Shown one piece after another: positions 1 to 10,645 of a DNA stretch of 64,000 nucleotides; the first letter of the stretch is position 1, and every line of letters starts with the position of its first letter. A program made the position numbers and the translations under genes. Source of the DNA: Lucinisca nassula (taxonomy: Eukaryota; Mollusca; Bivalvia; Lucinida; Lucinidae); NCBI GenBank assembly GCA_963580285.1, contig OY757026.1, positions 85,100,651 through 85,164,650 of the forward strand. The letters are read 5' to 3'. The notes under the pieces are model-generated. The model was given only the letters and a program-made list of their open reading frames with translations. It did no database searches and was not told where the DNA came from.

Positions 1-273
1 TATTTCTCGGGAAGACGAAATGAGTTGAAGAGGTGCAGTATGCCGCTTTCAAAAGGCATTGATGTCGCCTGCCATCGTGCAAAAACTCGCGAACACTGGG
101 GCACTAGAAAGTGCCGAAATAAAGGGCTCATTTTTACATTGAGGTCTACGGGAAAACCGAATAAAACGCCGCGGCGCAGCCTAGAGGGCGATAACAATAG
201 CGGTTTTTTCACCGTTAGTCCTTCTCAATATAATACACCCTCGGGGCAAATTACAGATCGCTGCGTTCAATAG
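1..273 (+). repeat. Partial satellite unit U0 at the left edge
   Basis: The window opens inside a unit, at the stretch tatttctcggg that lies about 530 bp into a complete unit, and runs to the TAG at 271-273. It matches the consensus by eye, including the small hairpin at 100-115 and the cgccgcggcg palindrome at 167-176. The array therefore continues upstream of the window. Confidence 0.95.
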
Positions 274-392
274 AGGCCGAGAAAAGTGGCTTAGAAAATT
301 TGATTGAGGTTACCTGTGGTGGATGCTAAATTCTCATTTTGGTCACTTTAACGTAGACGCATGAAAACGGTGCCAAAACGTGTCCATGCGTG

Positions 393-541
393 CCAAACAC
401 CCTGGGGTAAAATGGGAGTTGTTTCTGTCAAATAGTGTCGGAGATATAAGGGCCCAAACTTACGGTACTTTGACCTTCTAAGGGCCATAACTCGAAACAC
501 AGAGAACGAAGACAACTCCCATTTTATCCCAGGACACTTGG
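393..541. repeat. Inverted repeat of U1 with candidate 4 bp target-site duplication ACAC
   Basis: In U1 the inverted-repeat arms are at 401-422 and 512-533. They are flanked directly by acac on the left (397-400) and acac on the right (534-537), and outside these lie ccaa (393-396) and ttgg (538-541). Most units read acaa on the left, but U1, U2, U6, U8, U11 and U51 read acac. Removing the inverted repeat and one acac would leave ccaa-acac-ttgg, a plausible undisturbed target. The duplication reading is an inference from a 4 bp match and could be chance. Confidence 0.45.
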
Positions 542-2681
542 GTCAAGGGCGCATCATTTGGCAGCAATTATAAGCCGATTCCATCAAGTCACCTTTTGCA
601 ACATTTAGACACCTTCGGCATATTGTTGTCCCGCCCAAAACTTTAGGCCCTTATAACTCGAGTGTTTGTATGGCGATTAAGCTGAAATTTTGCATGCTGC
701 TAGTACACCTCAGTGCCTCGAAGAGTGCAAAATTTCATACTGCTACAACACGTATCTTGCGAGTTATAAGCCTTTGAAATTCGAGGAAACTAAACTTTGT
801 GCCTATTTCTCGGGAAGACGAAATGAGTTGAAGAGGTGCAGTATGCCGCTTTCAAACGGCATTGATGTCGCCTGCCATCGTGCAAAAACTCGCGAACACT
901 GGGGCACTAGAAAGTGCCGAAATAAAGGGCTCATTTTTACATTGAGGTCTACGGGAAAACCGAATAAAACGCCGCGGCGCAGCCTAGAGGGCGATAACAA
1001 TAGCGGTTTTTTCACCGTTAGTCCTTCTCAATATAATACACCCTCGGGGCAAATTACAGATCGCTGCGTTCAATAGAGGCCGAGAAAAGTGGCTTAGAAA
1101 ATTTGATTGAGGTTACCTGTGGTGGATGCTTAATTCTCATTTTGGTCACTTTAACGTAGACGCATGAAAACGGTGCCAAAACGTGTCCATGCGTTCCAAA
1201 CACCCTGGGGTAAAATGGGAGTTGTTTCTGTCAAATAGTTTCGGAGATATAAGGGCCCAAACTTACGGTACTTTGACCTTCTAAGGGCCATAACTCGAAA
1301 CACAGAGAACGAAGACAACTCCCATTTTATCCCAGGACACTTGGGTCAAGGGCGCATCATTTGGCAGCAGTTATAAGCCGATTCCATCAAGTCACCTTTT
1401 GCAACATTTAGACACCTTCGGCATATTGTTGTCCCGCCCAAAACTTTAGTCCCTTATAACTCGAGTGTTGGTATGGCGATTAAGCTGAAATTTTGCATGC
1501 TGCTAGTACACCTCAGTGCCTCGAAGAGTGCAAAATTTCATACTGCTACAACACGTATCTTGCGAGTTATAAGCCTTTGAAATTCGAGGAAACTAAACTT
1601 TGTGCCTATTTCTCGGGAAGACGAAATGAGTTGAAGAGGTGCAGTATGCCGCTTTCAAAAGGCATTGATGTCGCCTGCCATCGTGCAAAAACTCGCGAAC
1701 ACTGGGGCACTAGAAAGTGCCGAAATAAAGGGCTCATTTTTACATTGAGGTCTACGGGAAAACCGAATAAAACGCCGCGGCGCAGCCTAGAGGGCGATAA
1801 CAATAGCGGTTTTTTCACCGTTAGTCCTTCTCAATATAATACACCCTCGGGGCAAATTACAGATCGCTGCGTTCAATAGAGGCCGAGAAAAGTGGCTTAG
1901 AAAATTTGATTGAGGTTACCTGTGGTGGATGCTAAATTCTCATTTTGGTCACTTTAACGTAGACGCATGAAAACGGTGCCAAAACGTGTCCATGCGTGCC
2001 AAACAACCTGGGGTAAAATGGGAGTTGTTTCTGTCAAATAGTTTCGGAGATATAAGGGCCCAAACTTACGGTACTTCGACCTTCTAAGGGCCATAACTCG
2101 AAACACAGAGAACGAAGACAACTCCCATTTTATCCCAGGACACTTGGGTCAAGGGCGCATCATTTGGCAGCAATTATAAGCCGATTCCATCAAGTCACCT
2201 TTGCAACATTTAGACACCTTCGGCATATTGTTGTCCCGCCCAAAACTTTAGGCCCTCATAACTCGAGTGTTTGTATGGCGATTAAGCTGAAATTTTGCAT
2301 GCTGCTAGTACACCTCAGTGCCTCGAAGAGTGCAAAATTTCATACTGCTACAACTCGTATCTTGCGAGTTATAAGCCTTTGAAATTCGAGGAAACTAAAC
2401 TTTGTGCCTATTTCTCGGGAAGACGAAATGAGTTGAAGAGGTGCAGTATGCCGCTTTCAAAAGGCATTGATGTCGCCTGCCATCGTGCAAAAACTCGCGA
2501 ACACTGGGGCACTAGAAAGTGCCGAAATAAAGGGCTCATTGTTACATTGAGGTCTACGGGAAAACCGAATAAAACGCCGCGGCGCAGCCTAGAGGGCGAT
2601 AACAATAGCGGTTTTTTCACCGTTAGTCCTTCTCAATATAATACACCCTCGGGGCAAATTACAGATCGCTGCGTTCAATAG

Positions 2682-3485
2682 AGGCCGAGAAAAGTGGCTT
2701 AGAAAATTTGATTGAGGTTACCTGTGGTGGATGCTAAATTCTCATTTTGGTCACTTTAACGTAGACGCATGAAAACGGTGCCAAAACGTGTCCATGCGTG
2801 CCAAACAACCTGGGGTAAAATGGGAGTTGTTTTTGTCAAATAGTTTCGGAGATATAAGGGCCCAAACTTACGGTACTTTGACCTTCTAAGGGCCATAACT
2901 CGAAACACAGAGAACGAAGACAACTCCCATTTTATCCCAGGACACTTGGGTCAAGGGCGCATCATTTGGCAGCAATTATAAGCCGATTCCATCAAGTCAC
3001 CTTTTGCAACATTTAGACACCTTCGGCATATTGTTGTCCCGCCCAAAACTTTAGGCCCTTATAACTCGAGTGTTTGTATGGCGATTAAACTGAAATTTTG
3101 CATGCTGCTAGTACACCTCAGTGCCTCGAAGAGTGCAAAATTTCATACTGCTACAACACGTATCTTGCGAGTTATAAGCCTTTGAAATTCGAGGAAACTA
3201 AATTTTGTGCCTATTTCTCGGGAAGACGAAATGAGTTGAAGAGGTGCAGTATGCCGCTTTCAAAAGGCATTGATGTCACCTGCCATCGTGCAAAAACTCG
3301 CGAACACTGGGGCACTAGAAAGTGCCGAAACAAAAGGGCTCATTTTTACATTGAGGTCTACGGGAAAACCGAATAAAACGCCGCGGCGCAGCCTAGAGGG
3401 CGATAACAATAGCGGTTTTTTCACCGTTAGTCCTTCTCAATATAATACACCCTCGGGGCAAATTACAGATCGCTGCGTTCAATAG
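2682..3485 (+). repeat. Unit U4, 804 bp, with two 1 bp gains
   Basis: U4 carries TTTT at 3002-3005 and a second extra base near 3331-3335, where gaaataaaggg has become gaaacaaaaggg. The second change shifts the long open frame, which splits into two overlapping pieces. It also carries gatgtcacc (CpG to CpA) and aaattttg for aaactttg. Confidence 0.85.
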
Positions 3486-4287
3486 AGGCCGAGAAAAGTG
3501 GCTTAGAAAATTTGATTGAGGTTACCTGTGGTGGATGCTAAATTCTCATTTTGGTCACTTTAACGTAGACGCATGAAAACGGTGCCAAAACGTGTCCATG
3601 CGTGCCAAACAACCTGGGGTAAAATGGGAGTTGTTTCTGTCAAATAGTTTCGGAGATATAAGGGCCCAAACTTACGGTACTTCGACCATCTAAGGGCCAT
3701 AACTCGAAACACAGAGAACGAAGACAACTCCCATTTTATCCCAGGACACTTGGGTCAAGGGCGCATCATTTGGCAGCAATTATAAGCCGATTCCATCAAG
3801 TCACCTTTGCAACATTTAGACACCTTCGGCATATTGTTGTCCCGCCCAAAACTTTAGGCCCTTATAACTCGAGTGTTTGTATGGCGATTAAGCTGAAATT
3901 TTGCATGCTGCTAGTACACCTCAGTGCCTCGAAGAGTGCAAAATTTCATACTGCTACAACACGTATCTTGCGAGTTATAAGCCTTTGAAATTCGAGGAAA
4001 CTAAATTTTGTGCCTATTTCTCGGGAAGACGAAATGAGTTGAAGAGGTGCAGTATGCCGCTTTCAAACGGCATTGATGTCGCCTGCCATCGTGCAAAAAC
4101 TCGCGAACACTGGGGCACTAGAAAGTGCCGAAATAAAGGGCTCATTTTTACATTGAGGTCTACGGGAAAACCGAATAAAACGCCGCGGCGCAGCCTAGAG
4201 GGCGATAACAATAGCGGTTTTTTCACCGTTAGTCCTTCTCAATATAATACACCCTCGGGGCAAATTACAGATCGCTGCGTTCAATAG

Positions 4288-5089
4288 AGGCCGAGAAAAG
4301 TGGCTTAGAAAATTTGATTGAGGTTACCTGTGGTGGATGCTTAATTCTCATTTTGGTCACTTTAACGTAGACGCATGAAAACGGTGCCAAAACGTGTCCA
4401 TGCGTGCCAAACACCCTGGGGTAAAATGGGAGTTGTTTCTGTCAAATAGTTTCGGAGATATAAGGGCCCAAACTTACGGTACTTTGACCTTCTAAGGGCC
4501 ATAACTCGAAACACAGAGAACGAAGACAACTCCCATTTTATCCCAGGACACTTGGGTCAAGGGCGCATCATTTGGCAGCAATTATAAGCCGATTCCATCA
4601 AGTCACCTTTTGCAACATTTAGACACCTTCGGCATATTGTTGTCCCGCCCAAAACTTTAGGCCCTTATAACTCGAGTGTTGGTATGGCGATTAAGCTGAA
4701 ATTTTGCATGCTGCTAGTACACCTCAGTGCCTCGAATAGTGCAAAATTTCATACTGCTACAACACGTATCTTGCGAGTTATAAGCCTTTGAAATTCGAGG
4801 AAACTAAACTTTGTGCCTATTTCTCGGGAAGACGAAATGAGTTTAAGAGGTGCAGTATGCCGCTTTCAAAAGGCATTGATGTCGCCTGCCATCGTGCAAA
4901 AACTCGCGAACACTGGGGCACTAGAAAGTGCCGAAATAAAGGGCTCATTTTTACATTGAGGTCTACGGGAAACCGAATAAAACGCCGCGGCGCAGCCTAG
5001 AGGGCGATAACAATAGCGGTTTTTTCACCGTTAGTCCTTCTCAATATAATACACCCTCGGGGCAAATTACAGATCGCTGCGTTCAATAG
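4288..5089 (+). repeat. Unit U6 with an extra T, a lost A and a stop codon
   Basis: U6 combines TTTT at 4608-4611, loss of one A near 4970-4972 (gggaaacc for gggaaaacc), TAG at 4737-4739 and gtttaag for gttgaag. Gain and loss cancel so the length stays at 802. Its long frame is doubly broken, which illustrates the absence of strong coding constraint. Confidence 0.85.
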
Positions 5090-8000
5090 AGGCCGAGAAA
5101 AGTGGCTTAGAAAATTTGATTGAGGTTACCTGTGGTGGATGCTAAATTCTCATTTTGGTCACTTTAACGTAGACGCATGAAAACGGTGCCAAAACGTGTC
5201 CATGCGTGCCAAACAACCTGGGGTAAAATGGGAGTTGTTTCTGTCAAATAGTTTCGGAGATATAAGGGCCCAAACTTACGGTACTTCGACCTTCTAAGGG
5301 CCATAACTCGAAACACAGAGAACGAAGACAACTCCCATTTTATCCCAGGACACTTGGGTCAAGGGCGCATCATTTGGCAGCAATTATAAGCCGATTCCAT
5401 CAAGTCACCTTTGCAACATTTAGACACCTTCGGCATATTGTTGTCCCGCCCAAAATTTTAGGCCCTTATAACTCGAGTGTTTGTATGGCGATTAAGCTGA
5501 AATTTTGCATGCTGCTAGTACACCTCAGTGCCTCGAAGAGTGCAAAATTTCATACTGCTACAACACGTATCTTGCGAGTTATAAGCCTTTGAAATTCGAA
5601 GAAACTAAATTTTGTGCCTATTTCTCGGGAAGACGAAATGAGTTGAAGAGGTGCAGTATGCCGCTTTCAAAAGGCATTGATGTCGCCTGCCATCGTGCAA
5701 AAACTCGCGAACACTGGGGCACTAGAAAGTGTCGAAATAAAGGGCTCATTTTTACATTGAGGTCTACGGGAAAACCGAATAAAACGCCGCGGCGCAGCCT
5801 AGAGGGCGATAACAATAGCGGTTTTTTCACCGTTAGTCCTTCTCAATATAATACACCCTCGGAGCAAATTACAGATCGCTGCGTTCAATAGAGGCCGAGA
5901 AAAGTGGCTTAGAAAATTTGATTGAGGTTACCTGTGGTGGATGCTAAATTCTCATTTTGGTCACTTTAACGTAGACGCATGAAAACGGTGCCAAAACGTG
6001 TCCATGCGTGCCAAACACCCTGGGGTAAAATGGGAGTTGTTTCTGTCAAATAGTTTCGGAGATATAAGGGCCCAAACTTACGGTACTTTGACCTTCTAAG
6101 GGCCATAACTCGAAACACAGAGAACGAAGACAACTCCCATTTTATCCCAGGACACTTGGGTCAAGGGCGCATCATTTGGCAGCAATTATAAGCCGATTCC
6201 ATCAAGTCACCTTTGCAACATTTAGACACCTTCGGCATATTGTTTTTCCGCCCAAAATTTTAGGCCCTTATAACTCGAGTGTTTGTATGGCGATTAAGCT
6301 GAAATTTTGCATGCTGCTAGTACACCTCAGTGCCTCGAAGAGTGCAAAATTTCATACTGCTACAACACGTATCTTGCGAGTTATAAGCCTTTGAAATTCG
6401 AGGAAACTAAACTTTGTGCCTATTTCTCGGGAAGACGAAATGAGTTGAAGAGGTGCAGTATGCCGCTTTCAAAAGGCATTGATGTCGCCTGCCGTCGTGC
6501 AAAAACTCGCGAACACTGGGGCACTAGAAAGTGTCGAAATAAAGGGCTCATTTTTACATTGAGGTCTACGGGAAAACCGAATAAAACGCCGCGGCGCAGC
6601 CTAGAGGGCGATAACAATAGCGGTTTTTTCACCGTTAGTCCTTCTCAATATAATACACCCTCGGGGCAAATTACAGATCGCTGCGTTCAATAGAGGCCGA
6701 GAAAAGTGGCTTAGAAAATTTGATTGAGGTTACCTGTGGTGGATGCTAAATTCTCATTTTGGTCACTTTAACGTAGACGCATGAAAACGGTGCCAAAACG
6801 TTTCCATGCGTGCCAAACAACCTGGGGTAAAATGGGAGTTGTTTCTGTCAAATAGTTTCGGAGATATAAGGGCCCAAACTTACGGTACTTCGACCTTCTA
6901 AGGGCCATAACTCGAAACACAGAGAACGAAGACAACTCCCATTTTATCCCAGGACACTTGGGTCAAGGGCGCATCATTTGGCAGCAATTATAAGCCGATT
7001 CCATCAAGTCACCTTTGCAACATTTAGACACCTTCGGCATATTGTTGTCCCGCCCAAAATTTTAGGCCCTTATAACTCGAGTGTTTGTATGGCGATTAAG
7101 CTGAAATTTTGCATGCTGCTAGTACACCTCAGTGCCTCGAAGAGTGCAAAATTTCATACTGCTACAACACGTATCTTGCGAGTTATAAGCCTTTGAAATT
7201 CGAGGAAACTAAACTTTGTGCCTATTTCTCGGGAAGACGAAAGGAGTTGAAGAGGTGCAGTATGCCGCTTTCAAAAGGCATTGATGTCGCCTGCCATCGT
7301 GCAAAAACTCGCGAACACTGGGGCACTAGAAAGTGTCGAAATAAAGGGCTCATTTTTACATTGAGGTCTACGGGAAAACCGAATAAAACGCCGCGGCGCA
7401 GCCTAGAGGGCGATAACAATAGCGGTTTTTTCACCGTTAGTCCTTCTCAATATAATACACCCTCGGGGCAAATTACAGATCGCTGCGTTCAATAGAGGCC
7501 GAGAAAAGTGGCTTAGAAAATTTGATTGAGGTTACCTGTGGTGGATGCTAAATTCTCATTTTGGTCACTTTAACGTAGACGCATGAAAACGGTGCCAAAA
7601 CGTGTCCATGCGTGCCAAACAACCTGGGGTAAAATGGGAGTTGTTTCTGTCAAATAGTTTCGGAGATATAAGGGCCCAAACTTGCGGTACTTTGACCTTC
7701 TAAGGGCCATAACTCGAAACACAGAGAACGAAGACAACTCCCATTTTATCCCAGGACACTTGGGTCAAGGGCGCATCATTTGGCAGCAATTATAAGCCGA
7801 TTCCATCAAGTCACCTTTGCAACATTTAGACGCCTTCGGCATATTGTTGTCCCGCCCAAAACTTTAGGCCCTTATAACTCGAGTGTTTGTATGGCGATTA
7901 AGCTGAAATTTTGCATGCTGCTAGTACACCTCAGTGCCTCAAAGAGTGCAAAATTTCATACTGCTACAACACGTATCTTGCGAGTTATAAGCCTTTGAAA

Positions 8001-10029
8001 TTCGAGGAAACTAAATTTTGTGCCTATTTCTCGGAAAGACGAAATGAGTTGAAGAGGTGCAGTATGCCGCTTTCAAAAGGCATTGATGTCGCCTGCCATC
8101 GTGCAAAAACTCGCGAACACTGGGGCACTAGAAAGTGTCGAAATAAAGGGCTCATTTTTACATTGAGGTCTACGGGAAAACCGAATAAAACGCCGCGGCG
8201 CAGCCTAGAGGGCGATAACAATAGCGGTTTTTTCACCGTTAGTCCTTCTCAATATAATACACCCTCGGGGCAAATTACAGATCGCTGCGTTCAATAGAGG
8301 CCGAGAAAAGTGGCTTAGAAAATTTGATTGAGGTTACCTGTGGTGGATGCTAAATTCTCATTTTGGTCACTTTAACGTAGACGCATGAAAACGGTGCCAA
8401 AACGTGTCCATGCGTGCCAAACACCCTGGGGTAAAATGGGAGTTGTTTCTGTCAAATAGTTTCGGAGATATAAGGGCCCAAACTTACGGTACTTTGACCT
8501 TCTAAGGGCCATAACTCGAAACACAGAGAACGAAGACAACTCCCATTTTATCCCAGGACACTTGGGTCAAGGGCGCATCATTTGGCAGCAATTATAAGCC
8601 GATTCCATCAAGTCACCTTTTGCAACATTTAGACACCTTCGGCATATTGTTGTCCCGCCCAAAACTTTAGGCCCTTATAACTCGAGTGTTTGTATGGCGA
8701 TTAAGCTGAAATTTTGCATGCTGCTAGTACACCTCAGTGCCTCGAATAGTGCAAAATTTCATACTGCTACAACACGTATCTTGCGAGTTATAAGCCTTTG
8801 AAATTCGAGGAAACTAAACTTTGTGCCTATTTCTCGGGAAGACGAAATGAGTTGAAGAGGTGCAGTATGCCGCTTTCAAAAGGCATTGATGTCGCCTGCC
8901 ATCGTGCAAAAACTCGCGAACACTGGGGCACTAGAAAGTGCCGAAATAAAGGGCTCATTTTTACATTGAGGTCTACGGGAAAACCGAATAAAACGCCGCG
9001 GCGCAGCCTAGAGGGCGATAACAATAGCGGTTTTTTCACCGTTAGTCCTTCTCAATATAATACACCCTCGGGGCAAATTACAGATCGCTGCGTTCAATAG
9101 AGGCCGAGAAAAGTGGCTTAGAAAATTTGATTGAGGTTACCTGTGGTGGATGCTAAATTCTCATTTTGGTCACTTTAACGTAGACGCATGAAAACGGTGC
9201 CAAAACGTGTCCATGTGTGCCAAACAACCTGGGGTAAAATGGGAGTTGTTTCTGTCAAATAGTTTCGGAGATATAAGGGCCCAAACTTACGGTACTTTGA
9301 CCTTCTAAGGGCCATAACTCGAAACACAGAGAACGAAGACAACTCCCATTTTATCCCAGGACACTTGGGTCAAGGGCGCATCATTTGGCAGCAATTATAA
9401 GCCGATTCCATCAAGTCACCTTTGCAACATTTAGACACCTTCGGCATATTGTTGTCCCGCCCAAAAATTTAGGCCCTTATAACTCGTGTGTTTGTATGGC
9501 GATTAAGCTGAAATTTTGCATGCTGCTAGTACACCTCAGTGCCTCGAAGAGTGCAAAATTTCATACTGCTACAACACGTATCTTGCGAGTTATAAGCCTT
9601 TGAAATTCGAGGAAACTAAACTTTGTGCCTATTTCTCGGGAAGACGAAATGAGTTGAAGAGGTGCAGTATGCCGCTTTCAAAAGGCATTGATGTCGCCTG
9701 CCATCGTGCAAAAACTCGCGAACACTGGGGCACTAGAAAGTGCCGAAATAAAGGGCTCATTTTTACATTGAGGTCTACGGGAAAACCGAATAAAACGCCG
9801 CGGCGCAGCCTAGAGGGCGATAACAATAGCGGTTTTTTCACCGTTAGTCCTTCTCAATATAATACACCCTCGGGGCAAATTACAGATCGCTGCGTTCAAT
9901 AGAGGCCGAGAAAAGTGGCTTAGAAAATTTGATTGAGGTTACCTGTGGTGGATGCTAAATTCTCATTTTGGTCACTTTAACGTAGACGCATGAAAACGGT
10001 GCCAAAACGTGTCCATGCGTGCCAAACAA

Positions 10030-10162
10030 CCTGGGGTAAAATGGGAGTTGTTTCTGTCAAATAGTTTCGGAGATATAAGGGCCCAAACTTACGGTACTTT
10101 GACCTTCTAAGGGCCATAACTCGAAACACAGAGAACGAAGACAACTCCCATTTTATCCCAGG
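10030..10162. repeat. 133 bp inverted repeat with 22 bp arms (foldback or MITE-like), one per unit
   Basis: The left arm (10030-10051, beginning cctggggtaaaa) and the right arm (10141-10162, ending ttttatcccagg) are reverse complements at 21 of 22 positions; the remaining pair is G with T. The loop is 89 bp. Outside the arms, ccaa at 10022-10025 and ttgg at 10167-10170 also pair, separated from the arms by 4 nt on each side. The element recurs in every unit. Arm changes in single units (for example around 47734-47743, 48648-48652 and 57470) are not matched by compensating changes in the other arm, so I see no sign that base pairing is selected. It could be a miniature transposon relic, or simply a fixed structural feature of the satellite. 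Confidence 0.8.
10080..10115. repeat. Inner stem ggccc / gggcc in the loop of the 133 bp inverted repeat
   Basis: Within the loop, ggccc at 10080-10084 can pair with gggcc at 10111-10115, closing a 26 nt loop. The same stretch also contains the direct words taagggcc twice. The stem is short and its importance is unknown. Confidence 0.5.
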
Positions 10163-10186
10163 ACACTTGGGTCAAGGGCGCATCAT

Positions 10187-10405
10187 TTGGCAGCAATTAT
10201 AAGCCGATTCCATCAAGTCACCTTTGCAACATTTAGACACCTTCGGCATATTGTTGTCCCGCCCAAAACTTTAGGCCCTTATAACTCGAGTGTCTGTATG
10301 GCGATTAAGCTGAAATTTTGCATGCTGCTAGTACACCTCAGTGCCTCGAAGAGTGCAAAATTTCATACTGCTACAACACGTATCTTGCGAGTTATAAGCC
10401 TTTGA
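10187..10405 (+). other. Recurring 72-codon open frame, probably not a gene
   Basis: A frame opening at TTG (ttggcagcaatt) and closing at TGA recurs in most units. It has no ATG start, no recognisable domain, and overlaps the start of the 128-codon frame in another phase. It is lost whenever the upstream T run is TTTT, as in U1, U2, U4, U6, U11, U45, U46, U48 and U50, and by an in-frame TAA (cttaagg) in U16, U22 and U35. The loss in so many units argues against protein-level constraint. Many substitutions seen in it change the residue, for example at 13470 (Pro to Ser) and 11117 (Phe to Val). Confidence 0.7.
10278..10398. repeat. 121 bp nested palindrome, one per unit
   Basis: Outer arms cttataactcg (10278-10288) and cgagttataag (10388-10398) are perfect 11 bp reverse complements. 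Inner arms tgaaattttgca (10311-10322) and tgcaaaatttca (10354-10365) are perfect 12 bp reverse complements. Exactly 22 bp separates outer and inner arms on each side, so the structure is symmetric about 10338. In most units gtgtttgta on the left also matches tacaacac on the right with one bulged base. The structure recurs throughout the array and could extrude as a cruciform or fold as a hairpin in RNA. Much of the unit-to-unit variation falls in or next to it. Confidence 0.8.
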
Positions 10406-10530
10406 AATTCGAGGAAACTAAACTTTGTGCCTATTTCTCGGGAAGACGAAATGAGTTGAAGAGGTGCAGTATGCCGCTTTCAAAAGGCATTGATGTCGCC
10501 TGCCATCGTGCAAAAACTCGCGAACACTGG

Positions 10531-10546
10531 GGCACTAGAAAGTGCC
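10531..10546. repeat. Small perfect hairpin ggcact-agaa-agtgcc
   Basis: A 6 bp stem with a 4 nt loop, present in nearly every unit. Four consecutive units, U7 to U10, read agtgtc in the right arm, which turns one C-G pair into a T-G pair and marks local spread of that variant. Confidence 0.6.
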
Positions 10547-10548
10547 GA

Positions 10549-10596
10549 AATAAAGGGCTCATTTTTACATTGAGGTCTACGGGAAAACCGAATAAA
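10549..10596 (+). promoter_or_regulatory. Two AATAAA hexamers 42 bp apart
   Basis: AATAAA occurs at 10549-10554 and again at 10591-10596 on the plus strand, and both recur in nearly every unit. If the array is transcribed these could act as polyadenylation signals. They may also be chance in a sequence of this composition; no downstream signal was established. Confidence 0.2.
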
Positions 10597-10597
10597 A

Positions 10598-10607
10598 CGC
10601 CGCGGCG
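10598..10607. repeat. GC-rich perfect palindrome cgccgcggcg
   Basis: This 10 bp self-complementary CpG-rich site contains ccgcgg and is the most GC-rich point of the unit. It is lost by single substitutions in U59 (A at 47495), U61 (gccgccgcgc near 49098) and in U67 and U70 (gccgcgacgc near 53913 and 56319). Confidence 0.55.
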
Positions 10608-10631
10608 CAGCCTAGAGGGCGATAACAATAG

Positions 10632-10645
10632 CGGTTTTTTCACCG
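10632..10645 (+). terminator. T6 run between cggt and accg
   Basis: The motif cggttttttcaccg carries a run of six T (10635-10640), which would stop RNA polymerase III on the plus strand if such a transcript existed. No convincing internal A and B box promoter was found, so a functional role is speculative. U43 has seven T here (34694 G to T), while U62 and the HCANT-type units have an interrupted run. Confidence 0.15.

Larger units (their letters stand above)
274..9100 (+). repeat. Units U1-U11: heterogeneous zone with partial 4-unit and 2-unit periodicity
   Basis: Units start at 274, 1077, 1880, 2682, 3486, 4288, 5090, 5892, 6694, 7496 and 8298. U1 and U5 share aacggc for aaaggc and are followed by gcttaattc for gctaaattc. 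U2 and U6 share gttggtatgg, so the pair U1-U2 recurs as U5-U6, about 3.2 kb apart. The variant acttcgacc for actttgacc alternates, in U3, U5, U7 and U9. U7-U10 all carry gtgtcga for gtgccga. U6 and U11 share the same gaatag stop. Five of the nine TTTT units are here. No one HOR size fits the whole zone, which suggests overlapping exchange events. Confidence 0.85.
10431..10643 (-). other. Recurring 70-codon minus-strand open frame, not a gene
   Basis: This frame starts at GTG opposite the T6 run and lies wholly inside the 128-codon plus-strand frame. It recurs in most units with the same low divergence. There is no domain, no ATG start and no independent sign of constraint. It is shortened where ttttttc becomes ttatttc (U40, U42, U56, U58) and lengthened in U60 by a 1 bp deletion, so its length simply follows chance changes. 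Confidence 0.75.

Noticed and set aside
803..1015. 70-codon minus-strand frame as a gene
   Set aside because: It starts at GTG and lies entirely within the plus-strand frame, with no independent sign of selection.
690..1076. 128-codon plus-strand frame repeated in most units as a multigene family
   Set aside because: It starts at TTG, has no recognisable domain, is broken in many units, overlaps two other recurring frames and contains two AATAAA hexamers. Low divergence alone keeps it open.
10030..10162. Structured RNA selected for base pairing in the foldback
   Set aside because: Arm mutations such as those at 47734-47743, 48648-48652 and 57470 are not compensated in the opposite arm.
10030..10300. 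CENP-B box
   Set aside because: Checking the cggg and cccg sites on both strands against the core pattern TTCG-N4-A-NN-CGGG gave no match.
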